From assembly GCA_034439755.1 (NCBI GenBank), contig JAWXAZ010000121.1:1-64000 (forward strand): DNA of 64,000 nucleotides, in the 5' to 3' direction. Positions 39,087 through 48,644 of the stretch are shown here, one piece after another (within the stretch, counting starts at the first letter, position 1; the number at the start of each line of letters is the position of its first letter). Both the position numbers and the translations under genes were made by a program. This DNA comes from B1 sp034439755. Its GTDB lineage: Bacteria; Bacteroidota; Bacteroidia; UKL13-3. The notes below the pieces were generated by a model that saw only the letters and a list, made by a program, of their open reading frames with translations, had not been told where the DNA came from and searched no databases.

Positions 39087-40091
39087 TTAACTAAGCATAA
39101 TTTTCTGCTTCACCACATCTATTTTGTCGCGCAATACCCTAAAAAACTGATTGCGCTGCTTCTCTCCTACACCGCTTATTAAGGTAGATTTTCGCAATAA
39201 ATTATTCAGCCAAAGCTCGTTCTCATGCACAAATTCTGCACTGGTAGTGCTCATCATATTAAAGGTATTGTTACTCACATAAGCAATTTTGGTTGAACCA
39301 ATATTTGCCAATATACTGTTGTTGCCAATCATTACCTCACTCTTGTATAGTTTAAAGTTTTCGCGGCCCGATTCACCCTTTTCTATTAGCTTACTGCTCT
39401 TTGTCGCCTTCTTTAACACCAAGTTCAGCTCTTCCACAAACAAATCACAAATGCGCAAAGCGTCCTGTTTACTGTTAAAAAATCCCGATTCAAAAAAGTA
39501 CTCTACCTGCTTTAAATTGCTGTTTAAAGTGTCTTCGGTCCAAATCTCCACAGAATTAATTTCATTGTAATTTTTCAACATCTCCATGGCACTATCTAAC
39601 ATTTCCTGGTCTATTAACCGAGGATCAAAATTCACGTCTGCATAATCAGGCGAATTAAGTATCGATTTCAACCAATAAAACAACTTAAAGGCAATCAACT
39701 CCGAACTAAAAAAATGATGCCAAATGGGCACATCGTCTGCCCCATAAATAATTTGATTGTTTATAGAAGAGCCAATCTTTTTAACATCGCTAGAAATGAA
39801 CATCAACCACAATTTAAAATTCTCTTTCTTATCGTCCAACTTCAGATAATCAAAAGTAACCTTGTTACTCATATGCTGAACTTCTGGGTCAAATGACACC
39901 CTAAAATGCTTACAGATTAAGGTAATTTCTTCTATGTTAAATAAGGTTTCACACCTTATTCTTCTATAAGCACTGTCTGTACTTAACTTTAACAAATCTG
40001 CCAATTCATCTACAAAAGATACATTAGCTGCCAAGGCCGATTTCACCCGCTGTAGAAACTGCTCTTGTATCAATTTTGATTTCTGTTCCAT
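39087..40091 (-). CDS. Helix-turn-helix regulator of unknown target
   Basis: 334 residues from the ATG at 40091 (MEQKSKLIQEQF); nine further open codons upstream lack support. The first ~70 residues resemble an XRE-like DNA-binding domain (VDELADLLKLSTDSAYRRIR, then NIEEITLICKHFRVSF). The rest is mostly alpha-helical with no motif that I recognise. This layout occurs in Bacteroidota proteins of unknown role. It is followed by the rlmB gene tail to tail and preceded by the PhoD-like gene on the same strand. Confidence 0.6.
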   Translation of the reverse strand: MEQKSKLIQEQFLQRVKSALAANVSFVDELADLLKLSTDSAYRRIRCETLFNIEEITLICKHFRVSFDPEVQHMSNKVTFDYLKLDDKKENFKLWLMFISSDVKKIGSSINNQIIYGADDVPIWHHFFSSELIAFKLFYWLKSILNSPDYADVNFDPRLIDQEMLDSAMEMLKNYNEINSVEIWTEDTLNSNLKQVEYFFESGFFNSKQDALRICDLFVEELNLVLKKATKSSKLIEKGESGRENFKLYKSEVMIGNNSILANIGSTKIAYVSNNTFNMMSTTSAEFVHENELWLNNLLRKSTLISGVGEKQRNQFFRVLRDKIDVVKQKIMLS

Positions 40092-40170
40092 GATAAACTT
40101 TCTTGAATTGCCTTGCAATATTTAAACCAATTAATTGCAAGATACGCAAATTTTTAAAATCAAAGAACGG

Positions 40171-41553
40171 CTATTTCACCGCCATTGCCTTTAACTCAGA
40201 TTCCTTAATTACTTTACCCCATTTAACAATACCCTTTGAATCAAAACAAGTTAAGGTTAATTCGCGCGAGCCCCTTGCAGCGCCAGCAATGCTAATGGTG
40301 CAATAATTGTTCTCCACAACCAAGGTATTGGCCTCTCGCATTGGGTTTTTTGCCTCCAGAGAACTAGCTAAATTGCTAGCACCAGCTGTAAGCGCACTGC
40401 AGGTTAAATCGTACAAAGGATAACCCAATTTAGCCACAACACCCTCATCCTTTAACAACTCCGTGTGGTGCCTATCCCCACTTAAAAAAACCACCCCACT
40501 AATTTTTTGGTCCACTATAAAACGAATAATCTCCGCACGCTCCTTCTTATACAAATTAAACGACTCCTTGTCTGTAACCTCATTCAAAAACTGTCCGCCC
40601 ACACAAACAAATTTAAACGAAGCCCTGCTATGAACAAGTTTGTTTTTTAACCAACTCATTTGCATAGAACCCAACTGCGACTTTGCATCAAACTGCTCCT
40701 TTATTTCAGACTCATCCCTAAACCAGCGGTCATCCAACATAATAAACTCTGCATCGCTATACCTAAAATTATGGTAAACCCCCTCGTCGTTTTCGCCAGC
40801 AGTTTTGTTTCCCCAATACGCATTAAATAAACTCCGAGCCGTTTGCTTAAACTCAAAATGCTTATTGGCATCATTGTCGCCATAATCGTGGTCGTCCCAA
40901 GTGGCATAATTATTCCGAACCGCCAACAACGGCTGCAAATTTGGTTCAGACCGAGTGTGTAAATACCGGTACGTCATAGCGCTTTTACTGCTGTAATCTA
41001 CCTCACGCATATAGGTATTATCGCCCATCCAAAGCATAAAATCGGCAGGCGTATTATACATGGCCTTTAAAATTTCTGTGCTGCCGCCGTACGGCTTGCC
41101 CGGCCTATCATAGGCACTGTCGTTAATGTATAAACAAGACCCCAACATAAAAGTAAAATTAGGCGGAGAGCTGCGCCATTCCCACAAAACCTTGGTCTTA
41201 AATTGCAACGGGTAATTAAAGCGCTGCACCACCGAATCCAATACAATTTGATATTCGTATGTGCTGCCCATTTTTAAGCCACTCAACACAAATTTTTTTA
41301 TGTTTTCCTGGCAATATTCTTGACCCCAATTCGCCAAGCGCTCGCTTTTCCAAGCCTCCTTGCTGCCCAACAACCTATACCTTACCTCGGTGCTAGCGTT
41401 GCATCTTGTCTGAACCCAAATTAAGCATTCTGTGTGTTCTGCATACCCCAACATTGGGCCCGCAACTACTTTTCCAACTTGGTTTTTTTGTGCCATTACG
41501 GTCTGAACCAAAGCCATGCTGAAAAATAAAATAAACGATAACTTTCTTTTCAT
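40171..41553 (-). CDS. PhoD-like metallophosphoesterase, exported
   Basis: 460 residues. Signal peptide 1-21 (ALVQTVMAQ). An N-terminal fibronectin-like domain (~25-120, CLIWVQTRCNASTEVRYRLL) precedes the PhoD-type catalytic domain: MLGSCLYIND, FMLWMGDNTY (Asp ligand), TWDDHDYGDND (Asp and His ligands) and VFLSGDRHHTELL near the C-terminus. Enzymes of this group release phosphate from mono- or diesters in the periplasm using Fe/Ca. The -7 box TACATTTG ends 8 nt before the ATG, divergent from the gene at 41618. Confidence 0.92.
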   Translation of the reverse strand: MKRKLSFILFFSMALVQTVMAQKNQVGKVVAGPMLGYAEHTECLIWVQTRCNASTEVRYRLLGSKEAWKSERLANWGQEYCQENIKKFVLSGLKMGSTYEYQIVLDSVVQRFNYPLQFKTKVLWEWRSSPPNFTFMLGSCLYINDSAYDRPGKPYGGSTEILKAMYNTPADFMLWMGDNTYMREVDYSSKSAMTYRYLHTRSEPNLQPLLAVRNNYATWDDHDYGDNDANKHFEFKQTARSLFNAYWGNKTAGENDEGVYHNFRYSDAEFIMLDDRWFRDESEIKEQFDAKSQLGSMQMSWLKNKLVHSRASFKFVCVGGQFLNEVTDKESFNLYKKERAEIIRFIVDQKISGVVFLSGDRHHTELLKDEGVVAKLGYPLYDLTCSALTAGASNLASSLEAKNPMREANTLVVENNYCTISIAGAARGSRELTLTCFDSKGIVKWGKVIKESELKAMAVK

Positions 41554-41561
41554 TTGTATGT

Positions 41562-41609
41562 CAAATGTACAGTTAAAAATAGTTTAGCAAAAATCTTTAA
41601 TTAGGTTTG
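41562..41609. promoter_or_regulatory. Divergent promoter pair with TACATTTG (-) and TAGGTTTG (+)
   Basis: TACATTTG on the minus strand at 41562-41569 and TAGGTTTG on the plus strand at 41602-41609. Each ends exactly 8 nt before its ATG, so both mRNAs should be almost leaderless. The minus box has a TTG 18 nt upstream; the plus box has no clear TTG. Confidence 0.55.
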
Positions 41610-41617
41610 CACACAAC

Positions 41618-42028
41618 ATGAACCAAAATACAGATAAGCCAGATTCTTACCAAGCATTTATGCTCGATGATGCCACCAAGGGCAAGTGGTACAGAATTGT
41701 ATTCGATTTAAAAAAGCAATTTGGCAAGAAGCCAGATATGAACGGAATTCTCTTCCTTATTGGCATGAGAGAATTTGGCCAAATGCGAGAATTTGCCAAA
41801 GACGAAAAAATGGACCTCATGCACATTGCCACTTGTAAACTACTAAGCTACGAAGGTTATTATAAGCTAGACTTTGTAGACGAAGACGGTTGGCCACACT
41901 ACCAAATGATCAAAAACCTGCCCTACGTTGATTTGCTTAGCCAAGAAAACCGACTAAAAAAACTGGTGGTAGATTACTATATAGACAATGAATTGTTCGA
42001 AGACGAAGTTCAAGCAGAAACCGCATAA
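41618..42028 (+). CDS. Conserved-looking cytoplasmic protein of unknown function
   Basis: 136 residues, no signal peptide or membrane segment, acidic, mixed alpha/beta (KGKWYRIVFDLKKQFGKKPD, NGILFLIGMREFGQM, GYYKLDFVDEDGWPHY). I believe similar proteins are widespread in Bacteroidota but cannot name the family. The last 19 nt overlap the tail of the aminotransferase gene on the opposite strand. Confidence 0.7.
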   Translation: MNQNTDKPDSYQAFMLDDATKGKWYRIVFDLKKQFGKKPDMNGILFLIGMREFGQMREFAKDEKMDLMHIATCKLLSYEGYYKLDFVDEDGWPHYQMIKNLPYVDLLSQENRLKKLVVDYYIDNELFEDEVQAETA

Positions 42029-43206
42029 ACCTCATCCAAAGCAGCCTTTATAATTTCACATGCTAGGTCAATTTCTTCTATGGTAATTGTAAGCGGCGGC
42101 GCCATGCGCAATCGATTAGAAGCAAACAAAAACCAATCGCTTATGAGGCCTCTGCGCAAGCAAGATTGAACCACCATCAAGGTGTTTTCAAAACTGTCTA
42201 ACTCCAACGCCAACATCAATCCTTTGCCAGAAATACTCACAATGGCATTATGCTGCAAATTAGCCCTAAACCTTGCTTCTTTTAGCACAACCTCGTCCAT
42301 AAAATTCCCGTCCAAAAGCACTTTTATTCCGGCCAAAGCCGCCGCTGCCACCACCGGGTGACCACCAAAAGTGGTTATATGACCCAAAATGGGCTTGTCT
42401 GCCAATAAATCCATTTTTTCCTTTGCCGAAACTACTGCGCCAATAGGCATTCCTGCGCCCAAAGCTTTGCCCAACAACAAAATATCGGGCACCACACCGT
42501 AATGCTCAAAGGCAAACATTTTCCCTGTTTTACCCATGCCACTTTGTATCTCATCAAAAACCAAAAGGGCACCAATTTCATCGCACTTGGCCCGCAAAGC
42601 TTTTAAAAACGCGTCATTTGCCGCAATATAACCCGCCTCTCCTTGAACCACCTCCGTGATTACACAAGCGGTACCCACTTCTATACGCGTAACATCCTCC
42701 AAATTGTTAAACTGTATAAAAGAAACGCCCGGCAACAAAGGCCTAAAGGCCTGCTTATAATACTCATCGCTATTTAAACTTAAGGCAGCATGACTACTCC
42801 CGTGATAGGCGTTTTTACACGCTACAAGGCCCCACTTACCCGTAACACGCTTCGCCAATTTTAGCGCCAAATCGGTAGCCTCAGCACCCGAATTTAACAA
42901 GTAAACACTGTTGAGCGAGCTAGGCAGCAAATCACATAAGCGCTGAGCCAATTGCGCCTGGGCAGATTGCACAAACTCGCCATAAACCATCACATGCTGA
43001 TGCAAATCCATTTGGGCAATCATGGCATTTTTAACCGCTTGGTTTCCATGCCCAAGGTGGTTTACACTGATTCCAGAAATTAAATCCAGGTATTTCTTTC
43101 CCGTAACATCAAACAAATAATTCCCCTCGGCCCTAGCAATTTCAAGCATCATCGGAAAATGGGTGGTTTGCGCTTGGTGCATTAAGAAGCTTTGTCTGTT
43201 ATTCAT
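42010..43206 (-). CDS. Class III PLP-dependent aminotransferase
   Basis: 398 residues. Motifs of the acetylornithine/ornithine aminotransferase group are present: GKKYLDLISGISVNHLGH, LLNSGAEATDLALKLAK (phosphate-binding), CKNAYHGSSHAAL, LVFDEIQSGMGKTG (Asp binding the PLP pyridine), and LLLGKALGAGMPIGAV with the PLP Lys (~249). Substrate cannot be fixed; no arginine or biotin genes are adjacent. A TACTTTTG box lies ~40 nt upstream. Its 3' end overlaps the neighbour tail to tail. Confidence 0.92.
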   Translation of the reverse strand: MNNRQSFLMHQAQTTHFPMMLEIARAEGNYLFDVTGKKYLDLISGISVNHLGHGNQAVKNAMIAQMDLHQHVMVYGEFVQSAQAQLAQRLCDLLPSSLNSVYLLNSGAEATDLALKLAKRVTGKWGLVACKNAYHGSSHAALSLNSDEYYKQAFRPLLPGVSFIQFNNLEDVTRIEVGTACVITEVVQGEAGYIAANDAFLKALRAKCDEIGALLVFDEIQSGMGKTGKMFAFEHYGVVPDILLLGKALGAGMPIGAVVSAKEKMDLLADKPILGHITTFGGHPVVAAAALAGIKVLLDGNFMDEVVLKEARFRANLQHNAIVSISGKGLMLALELDSFENTLMVVQSCLRRGLISDWFLFASNRLRMAPPLTITIEEIDLACEIIKAALDEVYAVSA

Positions 43207-43947
43207 CTTTCGTTTTTTTTCGATTCAAACCAAAATGTTTTTACCGCCACAAAAGTAATACCTCACCAAACCTTATCAAAACCTTAATTCTCTAAACCTC
43301 TTTGCAATAATTTTACTAAATTTCCTTAATTACAAGTCGTCAAATACCCTTATCAAAACTCAAATTCTTTTTAAACTTATACCGACTATACAAAATATAT
43401 TGTCCAATTTCGACAAATATCCATTGTGCTATTATTTTGTTATATGGGCATTTACCATGGTAAATTTATCAAATAGCTTTGGGTTATTTAATAATTGCAA
43501 TTGGTATTACGGGTAATTGGTCTGCCAAAATTAAATCCAGAGCCTGAAGGCACGTAGGCATAATAGTCTTAATTCTACCCACTATATTCCACATAGAGCC
43601 AATTTTATAGAAATCTAAGGTAATTGGTTAGCTAAAATTAAACCAATGAAAAAGCCTAAACTGCTATTATCCAATGCCTAATTCCTATAAAAACACCGCA
43701 GCGCATTTTTTGTAAAAATTATCCCAATTTCAAACCACCAACTAACCTCATTAAAGGCCCAATTCTCTTAAAACCTCCTTGCAATAATTTTGCTAAAAAT
43801 TAACCAATGAAAAATTGCTAATCAACCTCATCAAAACCCTCATTCTTTATTGACCTTATGCGCAATAGTTTTGTAAAAATTAATTTAAAAATATCTCCTT
43901 CTGCTAAAACAGAATAGGCCATGTGCTACCTTCGCAGTTCTAAAATT
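43207..43947. repeat. 740-bp spacer filled with degenerate repeats
   Basis: No gene seen. A 65-75-bp degenerate unit occurs near 43259, 43735 and 43815, with a weaker one near 43337. Its best-kept part is CTTTGCAATAATTTTACTAAA and variants. In two units this core reads TAATTTTG or TAGTTTTG, matching the -7 consensus. A second pair of related segments begins GTAATTGGT near 43513 and 43619. Copy 3 of the structured repeat (43376-43490, reverse) lies inside. The spacer separates divergent aminotransferase and icd genes. Confidence 0.6.
43376..43490 (-). repeat. Copy 3 of the ~110-bp structured intergenic repeat
   Basis: In reverse orientation it reads AAATAACCCAAAGCTATTTG at the 5' end, has a mid hairpin ACAA-TGGATAT-TTGT, and ends GAAATTGGACAATATATTTT then AGTCGGTATAAG. 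It is closest to copy 1 (shared ATGG-AAATGCCC and AACAAAATA words). Confidence 0.65.
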
Positions 43948-45411
43948 ATGATAAATAAACAAAAAATAGCCGTTGCAAATGGCGATGGAATTGGTCCGGA
44001 AATTATGGACGCCGTATTAAAAATTTTCCAAGCTGCCAATGTACCCCTTGAGTATGAAATGATTGACATGGGTAAAGCCTATTACGAGAAAGGTTTTAGC
44101 ACCGGTATGACCCCAGAGGCAAAGGAAAGTGTAGAGTCGCTCGGAATTTTATTTAAAGGTCCAATGGAAACGCCCAAAGGAAAAGGCGTAAAATCAATTA
44201 ATGTAACTGCCCGTAAAACTTGGAGCACTTACGCAAACCGCCGCCACTTTAGGTCAATTAGTGGCGTAAACACCGTGTTTTCTAAAGCAGGAATTCCCAT
44301 AGACCTCACCATCGTGAGAGAAAATATTGAAGGCACATACGGCGGCATAGAACACATGCTTACCCAAGATGTTGCCCTTTGCAGAAGGCTTATCACCAGA
44401 CCCGGCAGCATTCAGGTGCATAAATTTGCCTTCGAAATGGCCAAAAAAGAAGGCTTCAAAAAGGTTACATGCGCACACAAAGCCAATATCATGAAGCTAA
44501 CCGATGGCCTTTTTCTAGAAACCTTTTACGAGGTGGCTAAAGACTATCCAGAAATTGAAGCCAACGATATTATTGTAGACGATTTGGCCATGAAATTGGT
44601 GAGCAAACCACAACAATTTGAAGTAGTGGTTTTAACAAACCTACAAGGCGATATCATGAGCGATTTGTGCGCAGGATTAGTGGGTGGTTTAGGCTTTGCC
44701 CCATCGGCAAATATTGGCGATCAAATTTCAATTTTTGAGGCTGTTCACGGAACCGCGCCCGACATTACGGGTAAAAACCTGGCAAACCCAACTGCGCTTT
44801 TATTGAGCAGTTTTATGATGTTGCGCCATTTAGGACTAATGGACCATGCAGATTCCATTGAAAACGCATTGCTCTTTACCTTAGAAAACGGGCAACATAC
44901 TGGCGATTTTGGCGAGAAGTCGAAACCGTCATTAAGCACCACAGAATTTACCCAAGCTATCATTGAAAACCTAGGCAAAAAGCCTACGCAACCAGTAAAT
45001 CGCAACAGTGCTATTTCTGCTACCTTTCATTTGCCACAGAAACCGCAACAACAAAAAATGATGCTGGGCAATGCCCGCAAAGAGGAAAAAATTGTGGGTG
45101 TAGACCTCTTTATTCAATCAGAAAAAACCGGGCTAGAAATTGCTCAGGCCATCCAAAAACACAACACTGCCAATTGCGAGCTACTCATGATTTCGAACAG
45201 AGGAACGCAAGTTTGGCCAACAGGCTCCGTTTTCACAGAATGCGTAGACCAATATAGGGTTCGTTTCGAAACCCAAAATAACAGCCCACTCACCTTAAGC
45301 CAAATGCTTAGATTAAGCGAAAGTGTAGGCGGCGAATTCTTTGTATCCTCCGTGGAAATCCTTCGCCAGTTCAACGGCAAAGCGGCCTATTCATTGGCAC
45401 AAGGGCAATAA
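43948..45411 (+). CDS. icd: Isocitrate dehydrogenase, Thermus-type with C-terminal extension
   Basis: 487 residues from the ATG at 43948; nine further open codons upstream lie in the promoter region (TACCTTCG at 43927-43934). The dehydrogenase domain covers ~1-345: VANGDGIGPEIMD, the substrate Ser/Asn loop, IVRENIEGTYGGIEH, DIIVDDLAMKLVSKP, NLQGDIMSDLCAGLVGGLG and the coenzyme loop EAVHGTAPDITGKN. The final ~130 residues form the extra domain of the longer Thermus-like enzymes. It oxidises isocitrate to 2-oxoglutarate in the TCA cycle; coenzyme choice (NADP likely) is not settled from the sequence. Confidence 0.93.
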   Translation: MINKQKIAVANGDGIGPEIMDAVLKIFQAANVPLEYEMIDMGKAYYEKGFSTGMTPEAKESVESLGILFKGPMETPKGKGVKSINVTARKTWSTYANRRHFRSISGVNTVFSKAGIPIDLTIVRENIEGTYGGIEHMLTQDVALCRRLITRPGSIQVHKFAFEMAKKEGFKKVTCAHKANIMKLTDGLFLETFYEVAKDYPEIEANDIIVDDLAMKLVSKPQQFEVVVLTNLQGDIMSDLCAGLVGGLGFAPSANIGDQISIFEAVHGTAPDITGKNLANPTALLLSSFMMLRHLGLMDHADSIENALLFTLENGQHTGDFGEKSKPSLSTTEFTQAIIENLGKKPTQPVNRNSAISATFHLPQKPQQQKMMLGNARKEEKIVGVDLFIQSEKTGLEIAQAIQKHNTANCELLMISNRGTQVWPTGSVFTECVDQYRVRFETQNNSPLTLSQMLRLSESVGGEFFVSSVEILRQFNGKAAYSLAQGQ

Positions 45412-45414
45412 AAA

Positions 45415-46830
45415 TTATTCAATATAACCAATTTCCACTCCGTCTAAATTTTCGATGGAGCGGAAATTACTTTGTAATTTTCCAAAATCTGCCTCCATTA
45501 CGGCATCTCTGCTGCTGTCTTTAAACCAAATCAAGACCTTGCCTTTTAGCACGCCCCGCTTTTCATAATCGCGTTTGGCCTCGCCCAAAAACGGACTATA
45601 TTGGCATTTTTTGCCCGTTAACCACCAAACCATATCAGGGAAATTTGACACCAAATCGCCCTCCTGCAAGCGCTGCAAGTGGCCCATGCCTTTGTAAGCC
45701 TGCCATTTTGGGGCGTTAAATCCGCCCGCGCCCGCTATGCGGCAGTGGTATTGTTGTTTCCAAACGCCTACGGTCTGAACCAAAATCATGGCAACAAGCA
45801 CCCATTTTCCTTGAGTACCCATGCGTGTCCAATGAAGTAAAAAGAGGGCGGGCAAAAGCATCAAAGGCATCCATAAAATAGACAAATAACGTGGCAATTG
45901 TGCCATTGACAAGTGTTCTTCCAAAAGTAATAACAAGAGAAAACCCAAACCCATAAGTAAAACCAGCAGGTTTACCTTGCGCATTTTCCCATGAAGTATT
46001 TTTAGGTTCCAAAAACCAAAGGCCATGCAAACAAGAAACATCAAAATAGCCGCAAATAATTTATTACCCGAGAGTATGCCCTGCAAGATTGCTTTCGTGT
46101 TTTCGCCAAAGGCCAATAAATTGAGTTTAGAGGCCACTTGATGTTCGCCTAAAGCGTTTGTGCCAAGCAGCGCATTTCGACAAAACCAAAGGCCTGCTAG
46201 CATCATTGCTGGAAGCAAATGCCAAACAAGGTCCCAAGCGCGTCTTTTCTCCAAAAACCAAAACAAGGCAATTCCGGGTAACAAAAACCAACCTACATAC
46301 CGCTGCAAAACCAATAAAGAGAAAAAGACAGCCCCAAACCACAAATCTTTTGGTTTAGCCCGAACCAAAAAAAACAAATATGCCAGGAGAAAAGTAACAG
46401 CGCCAGCTTCGGAAAGGGCAAACAAATAAACGTGTGCAAAGTTAAAGTAACTTCCCGCGCCAAATCCAAAAACCAATAGAAGATGCCACCCACTAAACCA
46501 CAAACGCAATATTTTGACATAGAAAAAAAGACTAAGGTTAAAGAAGGCAAATTGCAAAACCAGCGCAAAACTGAGGGGGTTTAGGCCTAAAAAGTAAGCC
46601 GTACTTAATAAAATAGGGTAAAGAGGTGGGGCATTGAGGTAGGCAAAATTGTCGAATTGAAGAAACCCCTTGCCCTCACTTAAACTTTGGGCTACAGAAA
46701 AATAATTTGCCGAGTCTACGCTTAAACCTATTCCGTACCCCGAAAAGCCTATCCACAAAAGGAAATTCAAGAGTGCGACAATTGCCAGTAGCAGCAAATT
46801 CTCTTGGTTAATTAGCGTCTTCTTCTCCAT
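45415..46830 (-). CDS. GT-C type membrane glycosyltransferase-like protein
   Basis: 471 residues from the ATG at 46830 (MEKKTLINQENLLLL); the frame is open 15 codons further up. About 11 membrane segments. The first loop has GIGLSVDSANYFSVAQSLSEG, with an Asp/Ser-x-x-Tyr arrangement like ArnT/GT39-type enzymes, and the second has LNAPPLYPILLS. The C-terminal ~90 residues are soluble. Likely transfers a sugar from a lipid carrier; the acceptor is unknown. It overlaps the upstream DUF457 gene by 19 nt and forms an operon with it and purQ. Confidence 0.75.
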   Translation of the reverse strand: MEKKTLINQENLLLLAIVALLNFLLWIGFSGYGIGLSVDSANYFSVAQSLSEGKGFLQFDNFAYLNAPPLYPILLSTAYFLGLNPLSFALVLQFAFFNLSLFFYVKILRLWFSGWHLLLVFGFGAGSYFNFAHVYLFALSEAGAVTFLLAYLFFLVRAKPKDLWFGAVFFSLLVLQRYVGWFLLPGIALFWFLEKRRAWDLVWHLLPAMMLAGLWFCRNALLGTNALGEHQVASKLNLLAFGENTKAILQGILSGNKLFAAILMFLVCMAFGFWNLKILHGKMRKVNLLVLLMGLGFLLLLLLEEHLSMAQLPRYLSILWMPLMLLPALFLLHWTRMGTQGKWVLVAMILVQTVGVWKQQYHCRIAGAGGFNAPKWQAYKGMGHLQRLQEGDLVSNFPDMVWWLTGKKCQYSPFLGEAKRDYEKRGVLKGKVLIWFKDSSRDAVMEADFGKLQSNFRSIENLDGVEIGYIE

Positions 46831-47336
46831 AATTGGCCCCATATTATCATCATTGCACAAGGAATACCAATCCAAATAAGTTCAGATTTTATGACCGCCA
46901 GGCCTTTGCCTTTAAAGAAACTTACCGCGCTCATGGGCGAAACCTTGATGGGTCGAAATGGGAAAAAATAACGGGAATTCTCGAAAGGAGAAAAAAACGC
47001 AACGCCCAAACCGCCTGTTGTCATTGCGTCTAGCATAGAATGCGACAAGCACGACATAAAGAGAAATAAAAAGCTTTGCAGGCGTGTATTGGGTTCAAAC
47101 CGAAATAAAAGCGCAACAATTAGGCTAATTATAAAAGCAAAGAAAATGGAATGCGAAAAACCACGGTGTCCCCAGAAGGAATTGTAGGGAATGCCGGCGT
47201 AAAAACCAATGGCGTCGAAATCTGGGAGAACAGACAAAAAGACGCCCATGCCTAAAAGGAAGGTATTGGGTTTGCTTATAAATCCTAATTGGCTGAAGCC
47301 AAAAGCTGCGGCTGCATGTCCAAATGCAGAGGCCAT
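46812..47336 (-). CDS. YdjM/DUF457-family membrane-bound putative hydrolase
   Basis: 174 residues with four membrane segments. Conserved DUF457 features are present: N-terminal ASAFGHAAAAFGF, SVLPDFDAIGF (Pro-Asp-x-Asp), WGHRGFSHSIFFA (His-Arg-Gly-x-x-His) and SCLSHSMLDAMTTGGLG (His and Asp). These His/Asp clusters probably bind a metal at the membrane. Function in this family is not established. The start shares one base with the purQ stop (TAATG). Confidence 0.88.
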   Translation of the reverse strand: MASAFGHAAAAFGFSQLGFISKPNTFLLGMGVFLSVLPDFDAIGFYAGIPYNSFWGHRGFSHSIFFAFIISLIVALLFRFEPNTRLQSFLFLFMSCLSHSMLDAMTTGGLGVAFFSPFENSRYFFPFRPIKVSPMSAVSFFKGKGLAVIKSELIWIGIPCAMMIIWGQLWRRRR

Positions 47337-48031
47337 TATACTGCCAAACTAGCTTTCATTAAACTATCGAACAAGCCTCTGCCATCTGTATTGTAAAGAT
47401 TGGCATCTATAACGCGTTCTGGGTGTGGCATCATGCCAAAAACATTTCTGCCTTTATTGCAAATTCCAGCTATATTTTCTAGCGAACCATTTGGATTGGC
47501 AAGCTCATTATACTGGGCATTTTCATCGCAATAGCTAAACAGAATCTGGTCGTTTGCCTTTAAATCTGTTAGGGTTTGCGTATCGCAATAAAAACGGCCT
47601 TCGCCATGTGCTACCGGAATTTTATAGGCCTTTGTTAGGCTCAACTCACTTGTGATATGAGAATTATTGGTTTCGGGTTTGATAAAAACGTTTTTGCAAT
47701 TAAACTTTTGGTTCTCGTTGTGCAACAATGCGCCTGGCAACAAATGGCTTTCACAAAGAATTTGAAATCCATTACAAACACCCCAAACCAATCCGCCTTT
47801 ACTTGCAAACTCAATTACATTTTGCATGATGGGCGAAAAACGGGCAATGGCACCACTTCTTAAGTAATCGCCGTAACTAAAGCCCCCGGGCAAGAAAACC
47901 AAGTCTACGCCTTGTAAATCGTGGTCTTTGTGCCACAGTGCTACTGTTTCGCAACCAAATTGATTTTGAAATGCATAAATGGCATCTTGATCGCAATTTG
48001 AACCTGGGAAAATAACTACGCCTACTTTCAT
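47336..48031 (-). CDS. purQ: Phosphoribosylformylglycinamidine synthase, glutaminase subunit
   Basis: 231 residues, class I glutamine amidotransferase: VFLPGGFSYGDYLRSGAIA, nucleophile Cys ~85 in LVWGVCNGFQILCE, and HGEGRFYC and MMPHPERV with the catalytic His and Glu. Supplies ammonia to PurL in the fourth step of purine synthesis. A TAAATTTG box lies 22 nt before the ATG. The downstream DUF457 and glycosyltransferase genes are translationally coupled to it; no purine gene is next to it otherwise. Confidence 0.96.
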   Translation of the reverse strand: MKVGVVIFPGSNCDQDAIYAFQNQFGCETVALWHKDHDLQGVDLVFLPGGFSYGDYLRSGAIARFSPIMQNVIEFASKGGLVWGVCNGFQILCESHLLPGALLHNENQKFNCKNVFIKPETNNSHITSELSLTKAYKIPVAHGEGRFYCDTQTLTDLKANDQILFSYCDENAQYNELANPNGSLENIAGICNKGRNVFGMMPHPERVIDANLYNTDGRGLFDSLMKASLAV

Positions 48032-48081
48032 GTGCTGGTGATTTTATCTTGCACAAATTTAAGGCGAATAAATCAAATCGC

Positions 48082-48585
48082 CTATTTGATATACAAGAAA
48101 AATGCAATCGGCAGCATTCCTGGGGCTAAAGTATGCTTTGAGCCTGGTGCTTGTTGCACGGCAACGGGCAAGGTTACGTTCAGAGAAACCTCAGAAAAGG
48201 TGATTTTACTTTGCGAAGGCAACAGGGTGATATATTGCTTACATCCACTGCTAAAATTAGGCGATGGGGTGGCAAATATTTTATTTTGAATGGCAGGATC
48301 ACTTGGTTCAACCATAAGGGTAAATGAATTTAACAGGTTTTTCTTGCTGCGGTCGTTCTTATCGTAAATAATTAACCGGGGATTGCCCAAATTGAAGAAA
48401 GATTTATCAATGGTACCCACTTTCATTAAATCAATGGTTTCGAAGCCGTTCTCCAAAAAATAGCTGAATTTCTGCGCTATTTCTATGTTTCTTGGATTTG
48501 GAGTTGGTTGCTGAGCCAATACCTGGTTGGTATAAAAAGCGGCAAACAGCAACACGATGTTTAAAAGGATTTTCTTCATGTTCAT
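48082..48585 (-). CDS. Secreted protein of unknown function
   Basis: 167 residues with a signal peptide (MKKILLNIVLLFAAFYTNQV, ending LAQ). The mature part has mixed beta pattern and a single Cys (FSSGCKQYITLLP); no family recognised. TTATTTTG, a variant -7 box, ends 8 nt before the first ATG. The gene is followed by purQ after 50 nt, but purQ has its own promoter. Confidence 0.65.
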   Translation of the reverse strand: MNMKKILLNIVLLFAAFYTNQVLAQQPTPNPRNIEIAQKFSYFLENGFETIDLMKVGTIDKSFFNLGNPRLIIYDKNDRSKKNLLNSFTLMVEPSDPAIQNKIFATPSPNFSSGCKQYITLLPSQSKITFSEVSLNVTLPVAVQQAPGSKHTLAPGMLPIAFFLYIK

Positions 48586-48593
48586 GGTACCTG

Positions 48594-48601
48594 CAAAATA
48601 A
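48594..48601 (-). promoter_or_regulatory. Variant -7 box TTATTTTG of the secreted protein gene
   Basis: TTATTTTG on the minus strand, 8 nt before ATG. The same word precedes the PrsW, rhomboid and GH3 genes within 1-17 nt of their ATG, so I treat it as a variant of TAnnTTTG. Confidence 0.4.
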
Positions 48602-48644
48602 GTGCCTTTCTTTCTAAAAATTATCTTTAATCTTTTTGCAACAT

